From Corallococcus interemptor (lineage in GTDB: Bacteria > Myxococcota > Myxococcia > Myxococcales > Myxococcaceae): a stretch of DNA of 64,000 nucleotides. Where the stretch lies: NCBI RefSeq assembly GCF_003668875.1, contig NZ_RAWM01000010.1, positions 62,001-126,000 on the forward strand, read 5' to 3'. The position numbers and the translations under genes were made by a program. Under the pieces are notes generated by a model. That model was not told where the DNA came from. It did not search any database and saw nothing but the letters and a program-made list of their open reading frames with translations. How positions within the stretch are numbered: the stretch's first letter is position 1; each line of letters starts with the position of its first letter. Positions 9,128 through 18,100 of the stretch are shown here, in pieces.

Positions 9128-11185
9128 CTACTCGTCATCGTACGACGGCTCGAAGAGGTAGGTGAGCTTCACCAGGAACTCCCGGCTGAACACGGGCAGG
9201 GGCGCGTGGCCGCCGTTGTAGGGCTGGGCCACCCGGAAGTCGCTGCCCAGGATGTTGTAGACGCCCGCGCCAATCTCCAGGCCCTTCGTCCCCACGTTCT
9301 CCGCGCGTACGAAGAGGTTGAGCAGGAGCCGGGGCTGAAGCGTCTGGACCTCCGACACACCCTCCTCGTCCGGTGCCCCCACGGCGAAGCGCTGGCCCAC
9401 CAGCACGGCGGTGGGGCTGACGGACAGCCACGGCAGCACCTTCGCCGTGCCCGTCAGCGTGACCTTGTGCGTGGGCAGGCCGGTGAAGGCCTGGGGCTGC
9501 CCGGGCACCAGGTAGTCCTCCACGTCGTTGCGGCCGCCCGGCCGGTAGAACGAATAGCCCGCCTGCGCGCGGCCCCACGTCCCGCGCACGCGGTAGTCCA
9601 GCTCGATGCCCCGGCTGCCCAGGCGGCCCAGGTTGCGGTACGCCTCCGACGCCGTCACCGGGTCGTACGAATAGATGATGGGGTCCGTCACGCCCACGTC
9701 GAACGCGTTGGCGCTCAACGTCTGGCCCTCGCCCAGGCGCAGGCTGGCCTCCAGCTCGTACACCGTGGTGCGCTCCGGCCGGACGTCGTCTCCCAGGGAG
9801 ATGTTCTCGATGCCCGGCGCGCGGAAGGCGCGGCTGTAGAGGGCCTTGCCGCTCACCGGCCCGAAGGACTTGAGCAACACCAGGCGCGGCACGAACGAGC
9901 TGCCAAAGGCGCTGTGGTCCTCGAAGCGCGCGCCCGCCACCACCGTGGCGATGGGGTTGTCCGAGTACACCTCCATGAAGGCCGCGACGTTGCGGTAGGA
10001 GACGACGTCCTCGTCCCCGTTGAAGGGCTCCTGCAGACCGATGCCCGCGGGCCCCCGCAGCTGGCCCTGGTCGAACGCCAGGTCCACGCCGCCCGTGAGC
10101 TGGAGGAAGTCGAACGCCGCCCAGCGCGCCAGGGCCCGGCCCCGGATGCGCCGGTAGCGCTTGTCGTAGAAGAACTCCGAGTCCTCGTCCGAGTCCCGGT
10201 ACGACTCGCCCAGCGTGAGGTTCAGCCGGGGGATGATCTCAATCCGGTCCGTGGGCCGGAAGCGGTCGCTGAGCTCGGCATGGAACGACTCGAAGTCGGT
10301 GCTCGCGGGCGCGGGCAGCACCTCGTCCACGGAGACCACCGACGTGGTGTCCTGGCGCTGGTACAGGATGGAGAGCTGGAGGTCGCGGTAGCCCACGCCG
10401 GCCTGCACCACCGTGGGGTCCATCGCCGACGCGCCGTTCATGCTCGCGGAGTCGCCGTAGAAGTCGTCGAACACGGCGTCGCTGCGCTGCCCCTGTCCCA
10501 GCGACGCGGACGCGAACGCGCTCAGGCCCGGCACGCTTTCAAAGACCTTGCGGCCCGACAGCGTGAGGCTGCGGCGGCCCAGGCCGTCCGTCAGCTGCCC
10601 GTAGGTGCCTACCACCAGCGCGTCCGTGCTGCCCTGGATGCCCCGCGTGATGACGTTGATGACGGCCAGCTCCGCGTTGCCGCCGTAGATGACGGAGCCG
10701 GGGCCGCGCACCACCTCGATGCGCTCAATCAGCTCCACCGGGAACTCGTGCCCCAGCTGCATCGTGGAGTAGAGCTGTTCGTTGATCTCCTTGCCGTCGA
10801 TGATGAGCAGCACCTTGCCTTCCTGGCCCCACAGGCCCCGGAAGCCCGGCCCCACCGTGCCCTGCACGTCCACGCCGAAGAAGAAGCCGGGCACGTTCAG
10901 CAGTACGTCCATCAGGTCGCGCGCACCGGAGGCCTTGATTTCATCCGCGGTGATGGCCGTCACCACCGCCGGAGAGTCGTGCAGCCTGGTGATGGCGAAC
11001 GACGCCACCTGGCTGTGCACCTCCGGCTCGTCCTCCAGCTGGGCCTCGCGCTGCTCCTGGGCGGAGGGCGTCTCCGGCGGTCCGGGGTCCAGCGTGGGCT
11101 CCTGCGCCGTCTGCGCGAAGCCAGTGCCCGCGCCCATCAGCGCAAGCCATACACACACACGACGCCCGTGCCTGGTGAAGCCCAT
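9128..11185 (-). CDS. TonB-dependent outer-membrane receptor
   Basis: A 685-residue receptor. A signal peptide (MGFTRHGRRVCVWLALMG to GFAQ) precedes a short acidic linker. The plug domain then reads AVVTAITADEIKASGARDLM, LIIDGKEINEQLYS and IERIEVVRGPGSVIYGGNAELAVINVIT. A 22-strand type barrel follows, with typical repeats such as RTTVYELEASLRLGE and YRNLGRLGSRGIELDYRV. It would import a ligand across the outer membrane using TonB energy; the ligand is not clear (siderophore, cobalamin and glycan are all possible). The C-terminus ends in acidic residues (EPSYDDE) rather than the usual terminal aromatic. The ATG at 11185 is preferred over upstream TTG codons. Confidence 0.88.
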   Translation of the reverse strand: MGFTRHGRRVCVWLALMGAGTGFAQTAQEPTLDPGPPETPSAQEQREAQLEDEPEVHSQVASFAITRLHDSPAVVTAITADEIKASGARDLMDVLLNVPGFFFGVDVQGTVGPGFRGLWGQEGKVLLIIDGKEINEQLYSTMQLGHEFPVELIERIEVVRGPGSVIYGGNAELAVINVITRGIQGSTDALVVGTYGQLTDGLGRRSLTLSGRKVFESVPGLSAFASASLGQGQRSDAVFDDFYGDSASMNGASAMDPTVVQAGVGYRDLQLSILYQRQDTTSVVSVDEVLPAPASTDFESFHAELSDRFRPTDRIEIIPRLNLTLGESYRDSDEDSEFFYDKRYRRIRGRALARWAAFDFLQLTGGVDLAFDQGQLRGPAGIGLQEPFNGDEDVVSYRNVAAFMEVYSDNPIATVVAGARFEDHSAFGSSFVPRLVLLKSFGPVSGKALYSRAFRAPGIENISLGDDVRPERTTVYELEASLRLGEGQTLSANAFDVGVTDPIIYSYDPVTASEAYRNLGRLGSRGIELDYRVRGTWGRAQAGYSFYRPGGRNDVEDYLVPGQPQAFTGLPTHKVTLTGTAKVLPWLSVSPTAVLVGQRFAVGAPDEEGVSEVQTLQPRLLLNLFVRAENVGTKGLEIGAGVYNILGSDFRVAQPYNGGHAPLPVFSREFLVKLTYLFEPSYDDE

Positions 11186-11332
11186 ACGCAACAACCTTCT
11201 CGAAGATGGAAACGCGGGAGCGCCGTCCCGGGGGGAGACAGCCTCCGCGTGAAAAACACTGTACTGGGTTCAGCGCGGTCCGAAAGTTCTGGGATTGCGC
11301 GCACTGCGTCGAATGCGGGCGTCAGCCTTGTC

Positions 11333-12412
11333 TCACTTCACGCGCACGCTCTTGCTGCGGCCCGGCTCCACCTCCACCGTCATCCGGCGCTTCACCTCGC
11401 CGTTGACGCGGACCTCCACGCGCGCGGGCCCGGAGGGCAGGGCCTGCGCGGAGATGGGCGGGAAGCCATACGGCCGGCCGTTGATCCACACCTCGCCGTA
11501 GAGCCCTGGCGACGTCACCTCCAGGTCGCCCCGCTGCGCCACGGCGGCCTTCGCCACGGAGGGCTCCGGCGGGGTCGTGGGCTCCTCGGTTCGCGGAGCC
11601 GCGGCGGGCACCACGCTGGTCGCCGGGGGCGAGGCTGGGACGGCGGCCACCACGGCCGGCTTCTGCGCGGCCGGCGTCAGCTCCGCGCTGAGGTCGCGGT
11701 TGAGCGAGCGCACGGCGTCCGCGTCCACGTCCACCGTCTCCTCGTACAGCCGGCGCTCACCCTGCGCGAGCACCACGCGGTGCGTGCCCGCGGACACCGG
11801 CAGCCGCGCCGGCGTCAGGTCCAGGGCCTTGCCATCCACCATCACCACCAGGCCCGGCGGCGTGGACGTCACCAGCAACAGGCCGCCCCTCGCCTCCTCC
11901 TGCGGAGCGGCCTGCGCGGCCTGCTGCTCGCGGGCGGCCCGCGCGGCGGCGAGCTTCGCGGCGCGCGTGCGGGGCGGCGTGCGGGAGGGCACAGGCTCAC
12001 GCGCCGGAGCGGTCTGCGGGCCGCGGCCCTGGTCGCGCGAGCGCAGGTCCATGGCGATGCCCAACAGCCGCGTCAGGTCGCTGTCCTTGTCGTCCGGACG
12101 CAGCTTGAGCGCTTCGGTGAACTGCTCGACCGCGCGCGAGTAGTCGCGGTCCTCCAGCGCGGCCAGGCCCGACGCGCGCAGCGCCCGCGCGAGCCCCGCG
12201 TTCGCGTCCTCCGACGCAGGGGGCGCGGCCGGAGGCGGAGCGACAGAAGGGGTGGGCGCGGCCGGCCGCGTGGCGACGGGGGCGGGCTCGGGCTGCGCGG
12301 CCCTGCGCGAGCGGACCAGGAGGTACGCCCCGGCGTTCACGGCCACGGTGCCCAGCAGGATGACGGCGACCCAGGTCTTCTGATTCTTCACGTTCGGATT
12401 CCCACTTCCCAC
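11333..12412 (-). CDS. membrane-anchored PEGA domain protein
   Basis: A 359-residue protein with one N-terminal membrane segment (about residues 13-32, TWVAVILLGTVAVNAGAYLL) and a Pro/Ala-rich linker. A tetratricopeptide-like stretch follows (LARALRASGLAALEDRDYSRAVEQFTEALKLRPDD). Two PEGA-type beta domains come last: GGLLLVTSTPPGLVVMVDGK and GDLEVTSPGLYGEVWINGRP. PEGA domains are often linked to surface or kinase-associated functions in myxobacteria. The start is GTG (12412, or possibly 12391). It lies 22 bp downstream of the kinase gene and is almost certainly in the same operon, so it may be a partner or scaffold of that kinase. Confidence 0.8.
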   Translation of the reverse strand: MGSGNPNVKNQKTWVAVILLGTVAVNAGAYLLVRSRRAAQPEPAPVATRPAAPTPSVAPPPAAPPASEDANAGLARALRASGLAALEDRDYSRAVEQFTEALKLRPDDKDSDLTRLLGIAMDLRSRDQGRGPQTAPAREPVPSRTPPRTRAAKLAAARAAREQQAAQAAPQEEARGGLLLVTSTPPGLVVMVDGKALDLTPARLPVSAGTHRVVLAQGERRLYEETVDVDADAVRSLNRDLSAELTPAAQKPAVVAAVPASPPATSVVPAAAPRTEEPTTPPEPSVAKAAVAQRGDLEVTSPGLYGEVWINGRPYGFPPISAQALPSGPARVEVRVNGEVKRRMTVEVEPGRSKSVRVK

Positions 12413-12434
12413 GACGACACGGTGCGCCCGCCCT

Positions 12435-13715
12435 TCACGCGATGAACAGCCAGAACACCGCGCTGCCCACCAGCGCGACGCCCGCCGCGGCCGCCAGCGC
12501 CCAGGGGAACGCCTGGGCCACCGGCTCCGGCGGAGGAATGACGCCCGTGGTGGAGCCGGTCCCGGTGCTCCGGGGCAGCAGGCCGGTGGGCACCAGCGCG
12601 CTGGGCTCGCGGAGCTCCACCGCGTGCTCCGGCAACACGAACGCTGACGCGCTGGAGACGCCAGTGGGCGTGCGCGTGGAGCCCATCCCGGAAGCCTCCA
12701 CCGACGCCCCCGGCGACGAGCCCGGCATGGACCCCGGCACCGACAGCGCCGTGGACACGCGGCCGGTGGAGTCCGGAGGAAACAGCGTGGCCATCAGCGA
12801 CGCCAGCTCGCGGCCGCCGGACGTCCAGTGCTGCGCCGTGCGGTAGCGCTCCAGGTCGTCGTGCAGCTCGCGCGCGGTCTGGTAGCGCTGCGCGGGGTCC
12901 TTGGCCAGGCACCTGAGCAGGATGCGCTCCAGCTCCGGCGGGAAGCCCGGCGCCACGTGCGACGGCGGCGGCACGTCCCCCGCCGACGCGGCCATGATGG
13001 TGGCCTCCATCGAATCGCGCTTGAACAGCCGGCGCCCCGTGGAGGCTTCGTAGAGCACGATGCCCAGCGAATACAGGTCCGAGCGGTGATCCAGCTCCCG
13101 GTTGGTGATCTGCTCCGGGGACATGTACGCGTACTTGCCCTTCACCACCCCGGCCACCGTGCGCTCCAGGTTCACGGAGCTCTTCACGATGCCGAAGTCC
13201 GCCAGCTTCACGATGCCGTCGCGGGACACCAGCACGTTGCCCGGCGTGATGTCCCGGTGCACCAGCTTCAGCGGCGTCCCGTCCGACAGCGTCTTCGCGT
13301 GCGCGTACGTGAGCGCGTCCGACATGGCCAGGCCCACGTCCACCGTCACCCGGGGCCCCAGCGGGATGTTCGCCGCCGCCGCGTGCCGCATGATGCGATC
13401 CAACGACTGGCCCTGGATCCACTCCATCGCCAGGTAGTACTGGCCGTCGATCTTCCCGAAGTCGAAGACCTGCACGATGTTCGGGTGCGTCAAGAGCGCC
13501 GCCACCTTCGCCTCGTCCGCGAACATCCGCGCGAAGGGCTCCAGGTTCGCGTACTCCGGCAGGATGCGCTTGATGACGCACGCCTTGGAGAAGCCGTCCG
13601 GCCCGTCGATGGTCGCCAGGAACAGGTGCGCCATGCCGCCCGTGGCCAGCCGCTGCACCATGCGGTACTTCCCGAACAGGATGTCCACTCCGGGTGCGGC
13701 CGGTGGAGGTGTCAC
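12435..13715 (-). CDS. membrane-tethered Ser/Thr protein kinase (Hanks type)
   Basis: About 426 residues from a GTG at 13715. Kinase features are a glycine loop (LATGGMAHLFLA), VIKR with Lys49, the catalytic loop HRDITPGN (His153, Asp155), DFG with Asp173, and KGKYAYMSPEQ. The catalytic loop carries Ile-Thr-Pro-Gly instead of Leu-Lys-Pro-Glu, as is usual for myxobacterial kinases. A Ser/Pro-rich linker leads to a C-terminal membrane segment (FPWALAAAAGVALVGSAVFW), so the kinase domain faces the cytoplasm. A GGACAGGG sequence 8 nt before the GTG supports this start; the frame stays open to 13805. It is followed by a PEGA protein that may be its partner. Confidence 0.88.
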   Translation of the reverse strand: MTPPPAAPGVDILFGKYRMVQRLATGGMAHLFLATIDGPDGFSKACVIKRILPEYANLEPFARMFADEAKVAALLTHPNIVQVFDFGKIDGQYYLAMEWIQGQSLDRIMRHAAAANIPLGPRVTVDVGLAMSDALTYAHAKTLSDGTPLKLVHRDITPGNVLVSRDGIVKLADFGIVKSSVNLERTVAGVVKGKYAYMSPEQITNRELDHRSDLYSLGIVLYEASTGRRLFKRDSMEATIMAASAGDVPPPSHVAPGFPPELERILLRCLAKDPAQRYQTARELHDDLERYRTAQHWTSGGRELASLMATLFPPDSTGRVSTALSVPGSMPGSSPGASVEASGMGSTRTPTGVSSASAFVLPEHAVELREPSALVPTGLLPRSTGTGSTTGVIPPPEPVAQAFPWALAAAAGVALVGSAVFWLFIA

Positions 13716-13899
13716 GGTATCAACCCTGTCCAAATTGTACTCCCAGGACGGAACTCGCAATTCCCGGAAGATACCGATGCCGAGACCTCCCCACAAGTTT
13801 CGCACAACGTGTCAACTTGTTTTACGGGGAATACACTTTAACAACGTGATGGATCGCTGACACACGGGGCGTCCGGCATATCCTCCGGGTCCTCCGCGC

Positions 13900-15234
13900 A
13901 TGGCGACCCTTCCCTCCGACGCCCCGTCCCCGCTGGCCGCTCCCCGTCCGCTGTCCGCCCGGGACATCCGCACCCTCGGGCTGGCGGCGCTGGGAGGCGC
14001 GCTGGAGTTCTATGACTTCATCATCTTCGTGTTCTTCACGTCGGTGATGGGGAAGCTGTTCTTCCCTCCGGAGACGGCGGACTGGCTGCGGCAGCTGCAG
14101 ACGTTCGGCCTGTTCGCGGCGGGCTACCTGGCGCGGCCTTTGGGCGGCATCGTGATGGCGCACTTCGGGGACCGGACCGGGCGCAAGCGGATGTTCACGT
14201 TGAGCGTCTTCCTGATGTCCGTGCCCACGCTGTGCATGGGCCTCTTGCCCACGTTCGCCACGGCCGGATACGCGGCGCCGCTCCTCTTGCTCACGCTGCG
14301 GCTCTTGCAGGGCGCGGCGGTGGGCGGCGAGGTACCGGGCGCGTGGGTGTTCGTCTCCGAGCACGTGCCGGAGCGCCGCGTGGGGCTGGCGTGCGGGACG
14401 CTCACCTCCGGGCTCACGCTGGGCATCCTCCTGGGTTCGCTCGTCGCCACCGCGGTCAACACCGCCTTCACGCCGGAGCAGGTGCTGGCGTACGGCTGGC
14501 GCGCGCCCTTCGTGGTGGGCGGCGTGTTCGGCTTCCTCGCCGTGTTCCTGCGCCGCTGGCTGGAGGAGACGCCCGTCTTCGAGGAGATGCGCCAGCGAAA
14601 GGCGCTGGTTCGCGAATTGCCGCTCAAGGCCGCGCTGAAGGGCCATGCGCCCGCCGTCATCGTGTCCATGTTGTTCACCTGGGTGCTCACCGCGGGCATC
14701 GTGGTGGTCATCCTGATGACGCCCACGCTGATGCAACAACTGCACGCCATCCCGCCCGCGAAGGCGCTGGCGGCCAACAGCGTGGCCACGCTCACGCTCA
14801 CCGTGGGCTGCATCTGCTTCGGGTTGCTGGCGGACCGGCTGGGGCCCACGCGGGCCATGGCCGTGGGCTCTGGGATGCTGCTCGTCGCCGCGCAGCTGTT
14901 CTACCGGGGTGTGGCGGCCGCGCCGGAGCACCTGGTGCCGCTCTACGCGGGCGTGGGGTTCTGCGTGGGCGTGGCCGGCGTGGTGCCCGCGGTGATGGTG
15001 CAGGCCTTCCCCCCCGCGGTGCGCTTCTCCGGCCTGTCGTTCTCCTACAACGTGGCGTACGCGCTGTTTGGCGGCCTCACGCCGCTCGCCGTCACGCTTG
15101 CCCTCAAGGAGAGCCCGCTGGCGCCCGCGCACTACGTCTCCGCCGTCTGCGCGGTCGGGCTCGGGGTGTCGTTGCTGCTCTTCCGGGGCTTCAGCGCCCG
15201 CTCCCTGGACGAACATCCAACCCCGTCGCGCTGA
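13900..15234 (+). CDS. MFS transporter, metabolite:H+ symporter (MHS) type
   Basis: A 444-residue, 12-helix inner-membrane protein. ALGGALEFYDFIIFVFF, GYLARPLGGIVMAHFGDRTGRKR and the LRLLQGAAVGGEVPGAWVFVSEHVPERRVGLACG signature place it in the MHS subfamily (ProP, ShiA, citrate and alpha-ketoglutarate permeases). These import organic acids or osmolytes with protons. The substrate cannot be told from sequence. It is transcribed divergently from the kinase gene with about 180 bp between starts. A GC-rich hairpin directly after its stop codon may end the transcript. Confidence 0.85.
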   Translation: MATLPSDAPSPLAAPRPLSARDIRTLGLAALGGALEFYDFIIFVFFTSVMGKLFFPPETADWLRQLQTFGLFAAGYLARPLGGIVMAHFGDRTGRKRMFTLSVFLMSVPTLCMGLLPTFATAGYAAPLLLLTLRLLQGAAVGGEVPGAWVFVSEHVPERRVGLACGTLTSGLTLGILLGSLVATAVNTAFTPEQVLAYGWRAPFVVGGVFGFLAVFLRRWLEETPVFEEMRQRKALVRELPLKAALKGHAPAVIVSMLFTWVLTAGIVVVILMTPTLMQQLHAIPPAKALAANSVATLTLTVGCICFGLLADRLGPTRAMAVGSGMLLVAAQLFYRGVAAAPEHLVPLYAGVGFCVGVAGVVPAVMVQAFPPAVRFSGLSFSYNVAYALFGGLTPLAVTLALKESPLAPAHYVSAVCAVGLGVSLLLFRGFSARSLDEHPTPSR

Positions 15235-15243
15235 CGCCCGGTG

Positions 15244-15262
15244 GGCCGCCCGCCAGGCGGCC
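15244..15262 (+). terminator. GC-rich hairpin after the MFS gene
   Basis: A perfect 7-bp stem (GGCCGCC at 15244-15250 and GGCGGCC at 15256-15262) with a 5-nt loop begins 9 bp after the MFS stop codon. No T-run follows, so intrinsic termination is only a suggestion. Confidence 0.35.
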
Positions 15263-15460
15263 GGCGGTGTTGACCTGTCGGCGGCGCACGCGGGGAGCGG
15301 CGTCATGGCGCTGGCCGGCCCCGGGGCGGTCGGCTATGCCAGCAGCAAAGCGGAGGGCGCATTGGACATGCCCTGTTCTTCCCCGTGAGCCCCTTGTCCT
15401 GACGCGTGCTTCGCGAACAAGGCACGCGCATCTGGCCCTCGCATTCCGACGGATCCCGGT

Positions 15461-16930
15461 ATGACCCGCCGAAACACTCCCCTCTTCCAGAGCGGCATCC
15501 CCAGCTTCGACGTCCTCCTGGGCGGAGGCATCCCTCCGCGCCAGTCCTTCATCGTCACCGGCACGCCGGGGTCGGGGAAGACGGTGCTGTGCAGCCAGGT
15601 GGCCTTCTCGGCCGCGGCGCGCGGCGTCCCCGTGGTGGTGGTCACCGTCACCTCGGAGCCCCACGACAAGCTGATGGAGTCGCTGTCCTCCTTCTCCTTC
15701 TTCCAGCCGGACCTGCTGGGCGAGAAGCTCTTCCTCATCAGCGCCTATTCCGCGCTCAAGCGGGGCCCCAAGGAGGCCCGGGAGCTGATCCTCCAGACGG
15801 TGCGCGAGCGCGGCGCGGCCATGCTCTTCATCGACGGGCTGCGCTCCATCCGGGACCTCTGGCAGGACGAGGCGCGGCTGCGCGAGTTCCTCTACGAGCT
15901 GGGCATCGGCCTGGCGGCCTCCAACTGCATCGGCCTGTTCACCACGGAGTACCCGCTGGGCCGGCTGATGGAGCTGCCGGAGGCCACCACGGTGGACGGC
16001 ATCGTGGCGCTGTCCATCCAGCCCCAAGGCTCGCGCCGGGTGCGCCGGGTGGAGGTGGTCAAGCTGCGCGGCCGGCCCCACCTCACCGGTGAGCACACCA
16101 TGCTCATGAGCGAGAGCGGCGTGGAGTTCATCCCGCGCCTGGAGGCCGTTCCCCTGCACCTGCGGGACGAGCCGCCCACGCTCAAGCGCATGGCGTTCGG
16201 GCTTCCGGAGCTGGACGCGCTGATGCACGGAGGGCTTCCGGAGCTCAGCACCACGATGCTCGCGGGGAGCATGGGCATTGGCAAGACGCTGGTGGCGCTG
16301 CACTTCGCCGCGGACGGGGCGCGCCAGGGGCAGAAGTCGCTCTTCGTCTCCTACTTCGATGCGCCGGCCATGCTCCAGGCCCGCGCCCAGCGCGTGGGGC
16401 TGGACGTGACCCCGCTGCTCAACGACGGACGGCTGACGCTGCGCTACCTGCCGCCCACGGAGGTGGAGGCGGACGAGCTCATCCGGGACCTGCTGGACCA
16501 GGTGGACGCGCTCGGCGTCAAGCGGCTGGTGCTGGACGGGCTCACGGAGCTGGAGCTGTCCATCCTGGACCCCGTGCGGCGGCGCACCTTCCTGTCGTCG
16601 CTGGCGATGCGGCTGCGCATGCGGGGGGTCACCACCGTGTTCACCCGCGAGGTGTCGAAGATCGTGGGCACGGAGCTGGACTTCAACGACGCGCCCGTCG
16701 CCAGCCTGGGAGAGAACCTGCTGCTGCTGCGCTACGTGGAGCTGCACGGCCAGATGCACCGCCTGCTGTCCGTGCTCAAGATGCGTGACAGCGAATACTC
16801 CGCGGACATGCGCGAGTTCCAGATCCAGGACACGGGCGTGAAGGTGCTCGCCCCGATGCGCTCCGCGGTGGGCCTGCTCACCGGGCAGGCCCGGCCGTTG
16901 GGGGCCAGCGTCGGAGGAGTGGGTGAATGA
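15461..16930 (+). CDS. KaiC-like tandem RecA-fold ATPase
   Basis: A 489-residue protein with two KaiC domains. Domain 1 has Walker A GTPGSGKT (residues 34-41) and IDGLRSIRDLW. Domain 2 has GSMGIGKT (269-276), LVLDGLTELE and the KaiC-typical end LLLLRYVELHGQMHRLLSVLKMR. Compared with cyanobacterial KaiC, the paired catalytic glutamates are reduced to Glu66-Pro67 in domain 1 and replaced by Phe299-Asp300 in domain 2. At the Ser431/Thr432 phosphosite the match is Ala414-Ser415. It overlaps the downstream receiver-kinase gene by 4 bp, so the two probably act together as a signalling switch. No KaiA or KaiB is nearby, so a clock role is not implied. Confidence 0.85.
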   Translation: MTRRNTPLFQSGIPSFDVLLGGGIPPRQSFIVTGTPGSGKTVLCSQVAFSAAARGVPVVVVTVTSEPHDKLMESLSSFSFFQPDLLGEKLFLISAYSALKRGPKEARELILQTVRERGAAMLFIDGLRSIRDLWQDEARLREFLYELGIGLAASNCIGLFTTEYPLGRLMELPEATTVDGIVALSIQPQGSRRVRRVEVVKLRGRPHLTGEHTMLMSESGVEFIPRLEAVPLHLRDEPPTLKRMAFGLPELDALMHGGLPELSTTMLAGSMGIGKTLVALHFAADGARQGQKSLFVSYFDAPAMLQARAQRVGLDVTPLLNDGRLTLRYLPPTEVEADELIRDLLDQVDALGVKRLVLDGLTELELSILDPVRRRTFLSSLAMRLRMRGVTTVFTREVSKIVGTELDFNDAPVASLGENLLLLRYVELHGQMHRLLSVLKMRDSEYSADMREFQIQDTGVKVLAPMRSAVGLLTGQARPLGASVGGVGE

Positions 16931-18006
16931 GCCTGGTCCTCATCGCGGAGGATGAAGAGGCACTGCTGGAGGTCTTCTCCGAGGTGGTGGAGGACCTGGG
17001 CCACCGGGTGATTCGCGCGCACAACGGCGAGGAGGCGCTGCTGCTGGCGCGCACGGAGACGCCGGACCTGGTGGTCAGCGACCACATGATGCCGCGCAGG
17101 ACGGGCATGCAGCTCCTGCACGCCATGCGCGCGGAGCCCACCCTGTCGGACGTGCCCTTCCTGCTCCTGAGCGCGGCGCGTCCGCAGGGGCGTGAAGCCG
17201 CCCAGACCTTCCTCGCGAAGCCGGTGGACCTGTCCACCTTCGAGCAGGCCGTGAGCCAGGCGCTCCAGTACCGCGCGGCGGCGGCCCGCCAGGAACCGGC
17301 CCCCGCCGCGCGTGAGGCCCCCAACGCCTTGAGCCTGGCCCGCGAGGAGATGCTCAACTGGGTGGCGCACGAGCTGAAGACGCCGCTCTCCTCCGCGCGG
17401 CTCAACACCCAGCTGCTCTTGCGCAAGGTGCAGAAGCGCGGCATCGACGACGAGCGCCGCTCCGCGGAGGCCGTGCTGCGCCAGCTGGACAGGATGAACG
17501 GGCTGGTGACGTCCATCCTGGACGCCTCGCGGCTGGCGGACGGGAAGCTGGAGCTGAAGCTGCAGCCCACGGAGCTGACGCCCTTCCTCCAGGAGTTCAT
17601 CCAGGAGTGGCGCGAGCTGCAACCCGACATGGACTTCTCCCTCCACGCCGTGGAGCGGGTGGAGCCGCTGATGCTGGACACGGAGCGGCTGCGCCAGGTG
17701 CTCAACAACCTGGTGTCCAACGCGGTGAAGTACAGCGGCACCTCGAAGCACGTGGAGGTGGGCGTGGCGCTCAACCCGGGCCTCGTCCTCATCCACGTGC
17801 GCGACTGGGGCGTGGGCATCCCCGCCAGCGCCCTGCCCCACGTCTTCGACCGCTTCCAGCGCGCGGACGAGGACAAAGGACGCGGCCACGGCCTGGGCCT
17901 CTTCATCGCCGCCGCGCTCGCGAAGCTGCACGGCGGCTCGCTCTCCGCGCGCTCCACCCTGGGTGAGGGCTCCACCTTCACCTTGCGCCTGCCCCGGAGG
18001 AACTGA
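16927..18006 (+). CDS. receiver domain-histidine kinase (N-terminal REC, HisKA, HATPase)
   Basis: A 359-residue soluble protein. Residues 1-115 are a CheY-like receiver with acidic pocket EDEE, phospho-acceptor Asp52 in VVSDHMMP and Lys98. A short linker leads to the HisKA helix with His148 in VAHELKTPLS. The HATPase_c domain has LNNLVSNAVKYS (N box), RDWGVGIP (G1) and GRGHGLGLFIAAALAKLHGG (G2). There is no membrane segment, so it senses through partners or through the receiver. The gene starts with ATGA overlapping the KaiC-like stop, which points to coupled translation and a shared pathway. The order REC-HisKA-HATPase is the reverse of classic hybrid kinases. Confidence 0.9.
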   Translation: MSLVLIAEDEEALLEVFSEVVEDLGHRVIRAHNGEEALLLARTETPDLVVSDHMMPRRTGMQLLHAMRAEPTLSDVPFLLLSAARPQGREAAQTFLAKPVDLSTFEQAVSQALQYRAAAARQEPAPAAREAPNALSLAREEMLNWVAHELKTPLSSARLNTQLLLRKVQKRGIDDERRSAEAVLRQLDRMNGLVTSILDASRLADGKLELKLQPTELTPFLQEFIQEWRELQPDMDFSLHAVERVEPLMLDTERLRQVLNNLVSNAVKYSGTSKHVEVGVALNPGLVLIHVRDWGVGIPASALPHVFDRFQRADEDKGRGHGLGLFIAAALAKLHGGSLSARSTLGEGSTFTLRLPRRN

Positions 18007-18100
18007 AGCAGGACTGCACGTTTCCACCGGAACGCCAGCGAAACCCAACAGATTCGAAGTCCGTGAACACCCGGCGCTCTCGGTGAATTAGAAAGCGAGT

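Noticed and set aside
6274-9165. A 963-codon open frame on the plus strand
   Set aside because: Antisense to the SNF2 helicase, with Arg/His-rich translation only.
9206-12445. A 1079-codon open frame on the plus strand
   Set aside because: Antisense to the TonB receptor and PEGA genes, which have clear domains; no domain is seen in this frame.
13787-13815. TTGACA on the minus strand (13810-13815) as kinase promoter
   Set aside because: The -10 spot at normal spacing is GGGGAG, far from TATAAT. A TACAAT at 13734-13739 has no good -35, so no promoter is called.
15461-16930. Circadian clock function for the KaiC-like gene
   Set aside because: No kaiA or kaiB nearby, and key catalytic and phosphosite residues are changed.
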